Source of the DNA: Verrucomicrobiota bacterium
Lineage (GTDB): Bacteria; Verrucomicrobiota; Verrucomicrobiia; CAIQCK01
NCBI GenBank assembly: GCA_016222825.1
Contig: JACRQF010000002.1
Location: forward strand, 1-64,000
Reading direction: 5' to 3'
Length of the DNA stretch: 64,000 bases
Shown here piece by piece: positions 8,572 through 17,323 of this stretch. The notes below the pieces were generated by a model. That model ran no database searches. It had not been told where the DNA came from and saw nothing but the letters and a program-made list of their open reading frames with translations. The stretch's first letter is position 1. Every line of letters begins with the position of its first letter. Position numbers and translations under genes: made by a program.

Positions 8572-10068
8572 ATGGCGGCGGACATCCACCAACCGAATGC
8601 GGTCATGACGGCAAAAGCTCTGTTCGCGGCGGTCGTGCTGCTGTTGGCGACGGCGGCGGAGTCCGCGAACACCGGATTGCTGAACAACTGGCTGCGCAAG
8701 GAGTCCGAAGCGGCGCGGGCGTGGGACTTCGGCGGCGAGTTCCGCCTGCGCTATGCGAACTCCGAGGGCGCGGTTCCCGCTGCCGGCACCATGACCGCCA
8801 CGCCGTCGGGCGCGAAACCGTTGACGACGCCGATCAATCCAAACACGGATTTCATCGGCGGAGGCCAGCCGAACAACAACGAGGAGTTGTGGGTGCGCGA
8901 GAAGTTTCATGCTGGCTACTCGCCGGTTTCGTGGTTCACGGTGTTTGCCGAGGCGCGCCGCAACAACGAATTCTGGGATGAACGCGCGCCCTCGCCGGAC
9001 GCCGATGAGTGCGATTTGCAGCAAGCCTTCATCCAACTGGGCGACCCCGGGCAGTTTCCCCTCGTGGCGAAAGCCGGCCGGCAGGAGTTGATTTACGGCG
9101 ACCAGCGGTTCGTTGGCATCTCGGGCTGGAGCGTTACCGGCCGTGTGTTCGACGCGGTCAGGCTGCGGTTTGTAACGGACGCTTTCGCGGTGGATGCGTT
9201 TGCGGGTCACGTGGTCGTGCCCCGCCAGAATCATTTCAATGAGTCCAACGATCACGACTGGTTCTCCGGCGTTTATGCGTCGAGCCAGAAGCTGTTGCCG
9301 TGGCAGGAGACACAACTCTATTTCCTTGCCCGCAACGCCGACACCAACGCGGTGAGCGCCGCAGCCCCCCACGTGCCCGGCACACCCGCCACCGCGCGCG
9401 ACATCTACACGGTGGGCATGCGCTTCAAGTCGTTGCCCGGCAAGCTGGGGGGCTGGGATTACTGCGTCGAAGCCGCCGGCCAATCCGGTTCCATTAACAA
9501 CTCAACCCTCGGAAGGCGCCTCGATCAGGAATCCTACGCCGTCTTCGGCAATGGTGGCTATACCTGGAGCCACGTCTGGGGAGCGCCGCGCCTCGGCGTC
9601 GGCTACGAAGGCGGGTCGGGCGACAGCAACTCCACGGACGGAAAGAGCGAGACCTTCGAGAACCTCTTCGGGACGAGTCATGGCTTCTACGGACAGATGG
9701 ACTTGTTCTGCCAGCGCAACATGCACATCCCGCGTGTTTCCGCATCCCTGACGCCGCTGAAGGGTTTGGCCGTCGCGGTGGATTGCCTGGGCTTCTGGCT
9801 GGCCGACACGAACGATCTTCTTTACCCCGAGTTGGGCAACGGACGAAACGCCAACGGTTACGGCATTCATCCGGCTTTCGATTCGCATGTGGGAACCGAA
9901 GTGGACGTGGTCACCCGTTACTCCCCGCTGCCGTGGTTGAAACTGGAGGCGGGCTACGGTCATTTTTTCATCGGCGACTACATCCGGCAATCCGTAAGAA
10001 GCGTTGCCGCGAACGGTGACGCCGAAGACGCCAATTGGTGCTACGTCCAGACCACCATCAGTTTTTGA
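8572..10068 (+). CDS. Alginate-export-type outer membrane beta-barrel
   Basis: The 498-residue protein resembles AlgE/alginate_exp-family porins: after an export signal (TAKALFAAVVLLLATAAESA) come amphipathic strands and the recognisable block AGRQELIYGDQRFVG followed by GRVFDAVRLRF. The C-terminus is TTISF, and a terminal Phe is typical of BAM-inserted barrels. ATG 8572 lies 3 nt after the response regulator; ATG 8608 would give a shorter signal peptide and is equally plausible. Such channels in this phylum are often annotated as alginate export, but the solute is unknown. Here it may admit or release the ligand sensed by the upstream binding proteins. Confidence 0.75.
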   Translation: MAADIHQPNAVMTAKALFAAVVLLLATAAESANTGLLNNWLRKESEAARAWDFGGEFRLRYANSEGAVPAAGTMTATPSGAKPLTTPINPNTDFIGGGQPNNNEELWVREKFHAGYSPVSWFTVFAEARRNNEFWDERAPSPDADECDLQQAFIQLGDPGQFPLVAKAGRQELIYGDQRFVGISGWSVTGRVFDAVRLRFVTDAFAVDAFAGHVVVPRQNHFNESNDHDWFSGVYASSQKLLPWQETQLYFLARNADTNAVSAAAPHVPGTPATARDIYTVGMRFKSLPGKLGGWDYCVEAAGQSGSINNSTLGRRLDQESYAVFGNGGYTWSHVWGAPRLGVGYEGGSGDSNSTDGKSETFENLFGTSHGFYGQMDLFCQRNMHIPRVSASLTPLKGLAVAVDCLGFWLADTNDLLYPELGNGRNANGYGIHPAFDSHVGTEVDVVTRYSPLPWLKLEAGYGHFFIGDYIRQSVRSVAANGDAEDANWCYVQTTISF

Positions 10069-10254
10069 GTGGAGGGTCGGATAACGAGGCTCCCCTGGCT
10101 GCGGCCCACCAGCCGCCGGTCTTCGCTTGACGCTCCGTCCGCTTCCGGCGTGTCGCGTGCCGGCTCATCGGGCGCGAGGACTGCTTGCCGAAGATTCGCG
10201 TGACCTCGCTGGACGCGTCTGATAAACAGGTTAAGTTCCCAAACGAAAGGACTC

Positions 10255-11247
10255 ATGGCTGATTTGCGAATTGCTTTCATCGGCGCGGGCGGCATGGCCC
10301 AGCGCCATCTGAAGACACTCACGGCATTGCTCGGCGAGAAGCCGGTCGCGGCGGTGTGCGACACCGACCGCGCCAAGGCGAGTGCGGCGTGCGCGACCTA
10401 CGGAGGCGCGGCTTACGAAGACGCGGCGCTGATGCTGAAGGCGGAGCCGATTGACGTGGTGTTCATCTGCGCGCCGCCGCTGGCTCGCGAGGAACCGATC
10501 AAACTGTGTTGTCGGAAGGACCTTCCGTTCTTCTGTGAGAAGCCGCCGGCTGCGGACTTGAAGACGGCGGGCAAGATTGCCGAGGCGGTGGCGAAGTCGG
10601 GTGTGGTCCATTCCGTGGGCTTCATGTATCGCTACGCGGAGATGGTGGAGGAGTTCAAGCGGTGGTTCGAGGGGCAGACGGTGACGAGCGCGGTGTCGCA
10701 GATGGCGTGCGGCTTGCTGTTCGAGCCGGATGCGCTGGGATGGCGCAAGCTGGCGGAGCAGGGCGGCGGGCCGTTGCTGGACCAGGCGATCAACATGGTG
10801 GACATCATCCGGCTCGTCGCGGGCGAGATTGCGGAGGTTCATGCGTTCGGATCGAATCAACTGACGCCCCGGAGCGAGACGTTGACGGTGCCGGAGACGG
10901 TGACGATGGCCTACCGGTTCGCGAGCGGCGCGGTGGGGTGCCATTATCATTCGTGGGCGCAGAAGGGCTGGACGTGTGAACTGGAGTTGCGCACCGCCGA
11001 CAGCCGCGCGTCGCTGGATTTCGCCGCCGGTAAAGCCAGCGGCGCCATCAAGGGCGAGGCGAAGGAGGCTGGCTCGCCAAAAGACTATTATGTCACCGAG
11101 ATCGAGCGGTTTCTGCAAGCGGTGCGGGAGAAGAACCCGGCGCTGGTCCGCTCGACGTATGCGGACGCGGTGAAGAGCCTCGCGGTGGTGGCGGCGGCGA
11201 GCCGTTCGCTGGAAACCGGCAAGCCAGAGCGCGTGAAGGAGGTTTGA
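10255..11247 (+). CDS. Gfo/Idh/MocA family NAD(P)-dependent oxidoreductase
   Basis: The 330-residue protein has an N-terminal Rossmann fold (IAFIGAGGMAQRHL), VVFICAPP, the CEKP-type motif (PFFCEKPPA) with the usual lysine, and a C-terminal alpha/beta substrate domain beginning near SVGFMYRYAEM. Members oxidise or reduce sugars and inositols. The start ATG 10255 has AAAGGA upstream. A 186-nt gap separates it from the preceding operon and contains no gene that I can see. The next gene begins 3 nt after its stop. The substrate cannot be told from sequence. Confidence 0.88.
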   Translation: MADLRIAFIGAGGMAQRHLKTLTALLGEKPVAAVCDTDRAKASAACATYGGAAYEDAALMLKAEPIDVVFICAPPLAREEPIKLCCRKDLPFFCEKPPAADLKTAGKIAEAVAKSGVVHSVGFMYRYAEMVEEFKRWFEGQTVTSAVSQMACGLLFEPDALGWRKLAEQGGGPLLDQAINMVDIIRLVAGEIAEVHAFGSNQLTPRSETLTVPETVTMAYRFASGAVGCHYHSWAQKGWTCELELRTADSRASLDFAAGKASGAIKGEAKEAGSPKDYYVTEIERFLQAVREKNPALVRSTYADAVKSLAVVAAASRSLETGKPERVKEV

Positions 11248-11250
11248 CCA

Positions 11251-12357
11251 ATGCCGGGCGACACGAACAAGCGCGAGGGAGTGGATAACGCCGGTCGTTT
11301 GTTCGTCGCCTGCCTCGCGCCGGTCGCACTCTCACTGCTCGGTGGCTGCGCGGGGCTGCAGGATGCGCGCTCGGAACGGCTGCCGCAAACCAACGTCGAG
11401 CAGATGCGGGCGCAACGGGTGCAGCCGGAGATCGCCGGTTATCAGGCGATGAAGATTGGCGAGAGCACGATCAGTTACATGGCGCATTCCTGGCTGGACG
11501 GCGCGGAGACGACGACATTGCCGATGACGGACGCAATGGGCCGCGGCGACACGCACGCGATGGTGGATGTAGTGTTGAACGACGGCGTGCGTGTGCCAAT
11601 GCTGGTGGACACAGGCGCGGCTTCGGACGTGCTCTCGCCGTCGCTGGTGGAGAAGCTGAAGCTGCCGTTGTTCGACACCGGCAGCCAGACGGCGACGGTG
11701 CGCGGCGTCGGCGGTGAGCAGGCGGTGTTTCCCGGCGGGTTGTCGAAGATGCGCCTCGGCGGCATCGAGGTCCACAACACCGTGGTGGTGGTGCTGACCG
11801 AGCAATACCGGCAATACGGCTTGGGCATGATTCGCGGCCAAACGGTGGACAGCGGCATCATCGGGATGACCACGCTGGGCCGGTTCCGGTGGGTGACGTT
11901 CGACTGGCGTCGGCGGCAGTTGACGCTGGGCCGCGCGGGCGACTACAAGCCCGACGAGCGGAAGCTGGCCGATGTCATCCCGTTCGACGTGGTTTACGGC
12001 AAGCTCGTGGTCCCGGCCGAGATCGTCAAGGCAGGCAAGAGGTCGTCGCTGAGCCTGATGCTCGACACGGGGTCGGATGACGAGGTGATGCTGCCGATGA
12101 AGGTGGCGCAGAACCTGCAACTCTTCGACGTGTCATCGCCGCCGGCCAACCAGCGATGGATCACCGGCGTGGGCGGTTCGTATGTCGGCTCGCCGTTCGT
12201 GGTGACCTCGTTGAAGATCGGACGCGTGCAGTTCATGAAGGTCAGCGGCCACACCGTGCCGGACAACATCTGCGGCGTGATGGGCAACAAGCTGATGCGG
12301 CAGTTCAAGACGACGTTTGATTTCGCGCGCCGGCAGCTGGTGTTTGAGAATTACTGA
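11251..12357 (+). CDS. Lipoprotein with two retropepsin-like aspartic protease lobes
   Basis: The 368-residue protein begins with a signal peptide and lipobox (LSLLGGC), so it should be a membrane-anchored lipoprotein. It has two aspartyl-protease-like lobes with the sequences MLVDTGAASDVLSP (Asp120) and LMLDTGSDDEVMLP (Asp272), each followed by a LGGIEV- or KIGRVQF-type strand. Bacterial retropepsin-like proteins of this type usually have one DTG lobe and dimerise. Two lobes in one chain could form a pepsin-like pseudo-dimer. GGAGG lies upstream of ATG 11251, and the gene is closely linked to the oxidoreductase. Activity and target are unknown. Confidence 0.8.
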   Translation: MPGDTNKREGVDNAGRLFVACLAPVALSLLGGCAGLQDARSERLPQTNVEQMRAQRVQPEIAGYQAMKIGESTISYMAHSWLDGAETTTLPMTDAMGRGDTHAMVDVVLNDGVRVPMLVDTGAASDVLSPSLVEKLKLPLFDTGSQTATVRGVGGEQAVFPGGLSKMRLGGIEVHNTVVVVLTEQYRQYGLGMIRGQTVDSGIIGMTTLGRFRWVTFDWRRRQLTLGRAGDYKPDERKLADVIPFDVVYGKLVVPAEIVKAGKRSSLSLMLDTGSDDEVMLPMKVAQNLQLFDVSSPPANQRWITGVGGSYVGSPFVVTSLKIGRVQFMKVSGHTVPDNICGVMGNKLMRQFKTTFDFARRQLVFENY

Positions 12358-12424
12358 CGGCAGCGGGCCGGGGGTTCTTCCGCGTTTGGCAATGTTTTTT
12401 TCTTTTCCATATCGCACTCCGTTC

Positions 12425-12452
12425 TTGTTCCGCACGGCTCACGTCCTATAAT
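12425..12452 (+). promoter_or_regulatory. Putative sigma-70 promoter of araB
   Basis: TTGTTC (12425-12430) and a perfect TATAAT (12447-12452) are separated by 16 bases, about 20 bases before the araB start. The surrounding gap is AT-richer than the genes. No operator repeat is obvious. Confidence 0.55.
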
Positions 12453-12471
12453 CAGCCCGCAACAAAATAGG

Positions 12472-14151
12472 ATGAACACCAAATACGTTCTTGGATTGGA
12501 TTTCAGCACGTTGAGCGGGCGCGCTTTGCTGGTGCGCGTCGCGGACGGCAAGGAAGTGGCCAGCGCCGTCCACCACTACGCCAGCGGCGTCATCACCCAC
12601 AAGCTGCCCAACGGCGCGGGCACGGCGAAACTTCCTCCCAATTTCGCGCTGCAAGACCCGAAGGATTACCTCGACGTGCTCAAGACCGCCGTGCCGGCTG
12701 TGATGCGCCGCGCCGGCGTGCGCGCGGAAAACATCATCGGCATCGGCACCTGTTTCACCGCCAGCACGCTGCTGCCGGTGGAATCCGACGGCACGCCGTT
12801 GTGTTTCATGCCGCAATGGCGCTCCAACCCGCACGCGTGGGCAAAGCTCTGGAGCCATCGCGCTGCGCAGCCGCAGGCTGACCGCATCAACGAGATCGCC
12901 CGCCAGCGCAACGAGGAGTTCCTGAGGCGTTACAACGGCCGCTACTCGCCCGGCTGGTTCTTTTCCAAGCTGCTCGAGATCGTCGAGAAAGCACCGGAGA
13001 TCTATGACGCCGCCGACGAGTTCATCGAGGCCAGCGACTGGATTGTGTGGCAGCTCGTGGGCCACTCGCGCCGCAACAACAGCGCGGCCGGTTACAAGGC
13101 GATGTGGCTCAAGGACAAGGGCGGTTATCCGCGGTTCGATTTCTTCAAGGCGCTGCATCCGAAGCTCGAACACCTGCTCGACGAGAAGCTCGGCGACCTC
13201 GAGGTCTATGAGATTGGCGCCAGCGCCGGCGGTCTCAGCCGCAAGGGCGCGGCGCTGACCGGCCTGAAGGAAGGCACGCCCGTGGCCGTGGGCATCGTGG
13301 ACGCCCACGCGGCGGTGCCGGCATGCAGCGTGATCGAGCCGGGCCGGCTCTGCATGGTGATGGGGCCTCGGATATGCCACGTGTTGCTGGCGAAAGAGCG
13401 GCGCGACATCGAAGGCGTTGGCGGCTGCGTCGAGGACGGCATTGTGCCGGGCATGTGGGGCTACGAAGCGGGCCAGACATCGGGCGGCGAACTGCTGTCT
13501 TGGTTCTGCGAGGCGCTGCCGCTGGAAATCCGCCTCGAAGCCGAGCGGCGCAGGCTCACGGTGTCGCGGCTGATGGAGGAGCGGGCGGCGGCGTTGAAGC
13601 CGGGCCAGTGCGGCATGTTGGGGCTGGACTGGTGGAGCGGCAACCACTGCGTGCTGATGGATCCAAACCTCAGCGGCATGTTGCTCGGTCTGACGACCAG
13701 GACCGAGCGGCACGACATCTACCGCGCGCTCGTCGAAGCGACGGCGTTCGGCACCCGCAAAATCGTCGAGACGTTCACCAAGGCCGGCTTGGAGGTCCAC
13801 GACATGGTGGCTTGCGGTGGCCTGCCGGACCAGAACAAGCTTCTGCTGCAAGTCATCAGCGATGTTACCGGCAAGCCGGTGCGCGTGGTGGATTCGGCCC
13901 AGGCCACCGCTCATGGCGCGGCGATGCACGGCGCGGTGGCGGCCGGCAAGGCGGCGGCCGGCTACCCGACGCTCCAGGACGCGGCGCGGCACATGGCGCG
14001 CGTCAGAACGGATTACTATCGGCCCCACAAGGCCTCACACGAGATTTACAGCCAACTTTACGCGGAATACGAAAAACTGCACGATTACTTCGGTCGCGGG
14101 GCCAACCCGGTGTTGAAGACACTGAAGCGGCTCAAGACCGGCGCCGCGTGA
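12472..14151 (+). CDS. araB: Ribulokinase
   Basis: The 559-residue protein matches FGGY kinases of the ribulokinase branch over its full length. N-terminal features are the phosphate loop GLDFSTLSGRALLV, LPPNFALQDPKDYL, IGIGTCFTASTLLPV and NPHAWAKLWSHRAAQP. The C-terminal actin-like domain has GLDWWSGN and ACGGLPDQNKLLLQ. It phosphorylates L-ribulose (and related ketopentoses) to feed the pentose phosphate pathway. No araA or araD is beside it; a D-tagatose-3-epimerase-type gene lies at 25847. The usual DFTACT motif reads CFTAST here, a modest deviation in the sugar site. It has its own promoter. Confidence 0.9.
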   Translation: MNTKYVLGLDFSTLSGRALLVRVADGKEVASAVHHYASGVITHKLPNGAGTAKLPPNFALQDPKDYLDVLKTAVPAVMRRAGVRAENIIGIGTCFTASTLLPVESDGTPLCFMPQWRSNPHAWAKLWSHRAAQPQADRINEIARQRNEEFLRRYNGRYSPGWFFSKLLEIVEKAPEIYDAADEFIEASDWIVWQLVGHSRRNNSAAGYKAMWLKDKGGYPRFDFFKALHPKLEHLLDEKLGDLEVYEIGASAGGLSRKGAALTGLKEGTPVAVGIVDAHAAVPACSVIEPGRLCMVMGPRICHVLLAKERRDIEGVGGCVEDGIVPGMWGYEAGQTSGGELLSWFCEALPLEIRLEAERRRLTVSRLMEERAAALKPGQCGMLGLDWWSGNHCVLMDPNLSGMLLGLTTRTERHDIYRALVEATAFGTRKIVETFTKAGLEVHDMVACGGLPDQNKLLLQVISDVTGKPVRVVDSAQATAHGAAMHGAVAAGKAAAGYPTLQDAARHMARVRTDYYRPHKASHEIYSQLYAEYEKLHDYFGRGANPVLKTLKRLKTGAA

Positions 14152-14234
14152 ACCGGCTCCGGCGAGCGCAATGTTTTCGCTTGCCGAAGGGCGCGGTAGC
14201 GGCGTAGTTTTCGCACCAACGCGAGATAACCATC

Positions 14235-14747
14235 ATGCCAAAGCTCGTCCTTCTCATTCAGGGAAAGCCCGCCAACGAGTTCCCGCTCTCCGGCGGAACA
14301 GTGACCATCGGCCGCGCGGCCGACAACGCCGTCCAAATTCCTGACGACTCGGTTTCCAGCCATCACGCGGAACTGGTCGCGGAAGGCGACAGCTACGTGC
14401 TGCGCGACATCGGCTCTACCAACGGCACCAAGGTCAACAACGAGCAACTCCCGCCGGGCGAGCCGCGCAAACTCGTGGGCGGCGAGGTGATGAAGTTTGG
14501 CAGCATCGAGTGCCGCTACGACAGCGAGGGCAAGCGCCCCAGCAGCAAGCCGCTGCCGCCGGTCAAGGCGGGCGTGGACCTCAAGACCACCGCCACGCGT
14601 CCGAGCACCATTTTCCAGAACGTCTCGCCCTTCAAGAAGAAGGTGGACAAGTCCAGCCGCGTCATCCAAAGCATTATCCTTGTGCTGGCGGTCGGCGCTC
14701 TCGGCTGCTTCCTTTTCCTTCTCTGGAAGTTTCTCCAGCAGCACTGA
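14235..14747 (+). CDS. FHA-domain protein with C-terminal membrane anchor
   Basis: The 170-residue protein has an N-terminal FHA domain (about 5-95) with all hallmark residues: [11 protein letters not shown], the SSHHAEL core and [12 protein letters not shown] polar linker leads to one transmembrane helix near 147-167 ([19 protein letters not shown]). FHA domains bind phosphothreonine, so a Ser/Thr kinase elsewhere is expected. The domain is N-terminal and cytosolic, held at the membrane by its tail. It sits 83 nt after araB with no obvious functional link. Confidence 0.88.
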   Translation: MPKLVLLIQGKPANEFPLSGGTVTIGRAADNAVQIPDDSVSSHHAELVAEGDSYVLRDIGSTNGTKVNNEQLPPGEPRKLVGGEVMKFGSIECRYDSEGKRPSSKPLPPVKAGVDLKTTATRPSTIFQNVSPFKKKVDKSSRVIQSIILVLAVGALGCFLFLLWKFLQQH

Positions 14748-14862
14748 ACCGCCGCCTGGCGGCGATCCTGTGCGCGCCCGCAGCGCTAATTTTCTTGCCC
14801 GCGCTCCGTGGTTCCGCTATCAAGTGCGCGCTCGTTCAAACAATCAACGGAGAATACTTTCT

Positions 14863-15882
14863 ATGGCTAGACCCGTCACACTCTGCGCCGGCCAGTGGGC
14901 CGATCTCACCTTCGATGTCCTTTGCCAGAAAGCGAAGTCTTTCGGTTACGACGGCATTGAAATCCCCTGCTGGGGCGATCACCTCGAAGTCATCAAGGCC
15001 GCCAAGGACAAGGCTTACTGCGATACCCGCCACGAGATCCTCGCCAAGCACGGCCTCAAGACCTGGGCCATCTCCTGCCACCTCGTCGGCCAGGCCGTCT
15101 GCGACCAGATTGATGAGCGGCACAAGTCCATCCTGCCGCCGCACGTCTGGGGCGACGGCAAGCCCGACGGCGTCCGCAAGCGCGCCGCTGAGGAAATGGT
15201 TCGCGCCGCGCAGGCCGCCAAGAACCTCGGCGTCAAGGTCGTCAACGGGTTCACCGGCTCCAGCATCTGGCCCTACCTCTACAGCTTCCCGCCGGTGCCG
15301 CAGGCGTGGATTGACAAGGGCTACGAGGACTTCGCCACGCGCTGGAAGCCGATCCTGGACGAATTCAAGAAGCTCGGTGTCCGCTTCGCGCTCGAAGTGC
15401 ATCCGACCGAGATCGCGTTCGACATCGCGAGCACCGAGCGCGCCATCGAGGCCATCGGTGGCCACCCGGCGTTCGGCTTCAACTACGATCCGAGCCACCT
15501 TGGCTACCAGGGCGTGGACTACGTCAAGTTCATCCGCCGCTTCGGCGACCGCATCTTCCACTGCCACATGAAGGACGTGTGGTGGGGCCACGGCGACGGC
15601 ACCGTCGGCGTGTTCGGCGGCCACATCAACTTCGGCGACGCGCGCCGTTACTGGGACTTCCGCTCCCTCGGCCACGGCGACATCAACTTCGAGGAAATTA
15701 TCGTCGCCCTCAACGACATCAACTATCAGGGCCCGCTCAGCGTCGAGTGGGAAGACAGCCGCATGGATCGCGAGCACGGCGCCAAGGAAGCCTGCGCGTT
15801 CGTCCGCAAAGTGGACTTCCCGCGCAGCGCCCGCGCGTTCGACGCCTCCTTCGACAAGGAAGAGCAGAAGAAAAAGAAGTGA
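14863..15882 (+). CDS. Sugar phosphate isomerase/epimerase (AP-endonuclease-2 TIM barrel)
   Basis: The 339-residue protein belongs to the xylose-isomerase-like TIM-barrel superfamily. Metal-site candidates are Glu in FALEVHPTE, Asp/His in [12 protein letters not shown], His in [11 protein letters not shown] and Glu in [14 protein letters not shown] 14863 is preceded by GGAGA; the longer open frame upstream overlaps the FHA gene and is not used. The C-terminus ends in a lysine-rich tail (KEEQKKKK). Close relatives are common beside Gfo/Idh/MocA genes in this phylum and act on inositols or ketoses, but the substrate is unknown. Confidence 0.85.
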   Translation: MARPVTLCAGQWADLTFDVLCQKAKSFGYDGIEIPCWGDHLEVIKAAKDKAYCDTRHEILAKHGLKTWAISCHLVGQAVCDQIDERHKSILPPHVWGDGKPDGVRKRAAEEMVRAAQAAKNLGVKVVNGFTGSSIWPYLYSFPPVPQAWIDKGYEDFATRWKPILDEFKKLGVRFALEVHPTEIAFDIASTERAIEAIGGHPAFGFNYDPSHLGYQGVDYVKFIRRFGDRIFHCHMKDVWWGHGDGTVGVFGGHINFGDARRYWDFRSLGHGDINFEEIIVALNDINYQGPLSVEWEDSRMDREHGAKEACAFVRKVDFPRSARAFDASFDKEEQKKKK

Positions 15883-15933
15883 GCATCGCGGCAACCCGGC
15901 CGCCGTTCGCATCGCGTGACGCGGCAAAGGACT

Positions 15934-15971
15934 TTCCGCCAGCCCGGACGGCAGCGTTCAGGCTGGCGGAA
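15934..15971. repeat. 11-bp inverted repeat after the isomerase gene
   Basis: TTCCGCCAGCC (15934-15944) and its exact complement GGCTGGCGGAA (15961-15971) flank a 16-base loop, in the 210-base gap between the isomerase and the E2-like gene. It could act as a transcription barrier or be a REP-like element. There is no T-run, so it is not a standard intrinsic terminator. Confidence 0.45.
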
Positions 15972-16092
15972 CTGCTTGGGGTCGCCGTTGAGCCATGCCT
16001 CGCGTGGAACGCTGCGAGGAAAATTTCTGTGGGCAGGCGGCGGCTTCGGGTGTAGAGTTCCGGCAGCAAAGGAGCGAGAAGTTTGAGCGCGC

Positions 16093-17289
16093 ATGAGATA
16101 TGAGATAACACTTCCGGAAGGCATTCCCGCCGGCGAACGGATTGTCATTGGCCGGTGGCACAAGGAGATCGGCGATAACATCCAGAAGACGGATGTCATT
16201 CTCGAAGTCGAAACGTCCACGACCATTCTCGAAATCGAAAGCCAGGTGGAGGGGATGCTGGGCGAGATTCTGTGCGACGCCGGCGAAGAGGTGAGCGCCG
16301 ACGACGTGCTCGGCATCATCGAAGATGATCAGCCGGAGCTTGAAGCCGCGGAGGAAGTCGCGCAGGACGTGGAGGAGGCCGCCGAAGAGGAAGCCGGGGA
16401 AGAACCCGCCGCCGAGGAGGCTGCCGCCGAACAAGCCGCCGCTGAGCCGCAATCATCTCCGCGCGCCCCCATTACCGACCGCGCGCGATGGCTCGCCATG
16501 GCCAGCGGCGTGGAGATTGAGGGATTGTCCGGCACCGGTCCCGGTGGTCGCATCATCGTCCGCGATGTTGAGGAAGTGATCGCGCAGCGAAAAGGCGTCC
16601 CCGAAGCGCCTCCCAGGGAAACGGCCGCGACGGCGGCCAAACAGGTTCTTCTCAGTCCCGCGGAGCAAGTGCTCGCGCAGCGCATGTCGCAGGCGCACCG
16701 GGACATTCCGCAATACGACATCACGGTCGTCGCCGACGCAACGCACTTGATCGCATGGCGCAAGGCCCGCAAGGATGCGCCGCGACTCACCGCCGTCATG
16801 GTCAAGCTTGCCGCCGACGCGCTGGCGGATCATCCGCGCATCAACGCGACGTTTCTCGGCCGCAGTTGGCGGCCCAACAGCTCTGCCAACATTGCCGTGG
16901 CCGTGGACACGCCTCACGGCATGGTGTCGCCCGTGCTGCACGACTGCCAGAGCAAGTCCCTCCAGCAGATCGCGGACGAACTCACCGATCTGGCCGCCAA
17001 GGCGCGCGAAGGCAAACTCAACGCGCACGACGCCGCCGAAGCCAATTTCACGGTCACCAACCTCGGTATGTATGGAGTGACGGAGTTTAACGCAGTCATC
17101 TGGCCCGGCCAGACCGCCGTCCTCGCCATCGGCGCGATCCGCCAGGAAGCGGTCGTCGTGTCCGGCGCGATCCTGCCGCGCCACGTCTTGCGCTTGACGC
17201 TCGGCTGCGACCGCCGCGTCGTCGAGGGTGCGTTCGGCGCGCGCTACCTGGCCCGCCTGAAGGAACTGATCGAAACGGCGAAGATGTAG
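16093..17289 (+). CDS. E2-like 2-oxoacid dehydrogenase acyltransferase lacking lipoyl Lys and catalytic His
   Basis: The domain order over 398 residues is that of a dihydrolipoamide acyltransferase. It has a lipoyl-type domain (1-78), an acidic Ala/Glu linker, an E1/E3-binding domain (RARWLAMASGVEIEGLSGTG...GRIIVRDVE) and a CAT-like catalytic domain (from about 190). Two essential residues are changed. The lipoyl loop reads VETSTTILEIES where active domains have VETDKA, giving Thr43 for Lys. The C-terminal motif reads CDRRVVEG instead of DHRxxDG, giving Arg374 for the catalytic His. The frame is intact and the fold-defining residues are kept, which argues against a decaying gene. No E1 or E3 gene is adjacent. 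It may be a structural or regulatory E2 relative. Confidence 0.85.
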   Translation: MRYEITLPEGIPAGERIVIGRWHKEIGDNIQKTDVILEVETSTTILEIESQVEGMLGEILCDAGEEVSADDVLGIIEDDQPELEAAEEVAQDVEEAAEEEAGEEPAAEEAAAEQAAAEPQSSPRAPITDRARWLAMASGVEIEGLSGTGPGGRIIVRDVEEVIAQRKGVPEAPPRETAATAAKQVLLSPAEQVLAQRMSQAHRDIPQYDITVVADATHLIAWRKARKDAPRLTAVMVKLAADALADHPRINATFLGRSWRPNSSANIAVAVDTPHGMVSPVLHDCQSKSLQQIADELTDLAAKAREGKLNAHDAAEANFTVTNLGMYGVTEFNAVIWPGQTAVLAIGAIRQEAVVVSGAILPRHVLRLTLGCDRRVVEGAFGARYLARLKELIETAKM

Positions 17290-17323
17290 CGCCGCCCCGC
17301 TTCTCTGCCCTCACGGCGGGTTT

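Noticed and set aside
14152..14234. Hairpin after araB
   Set aside because: CGGCGAGCG and CGCTTGCCG pair with one wobble around nine bases but no T-run follows.
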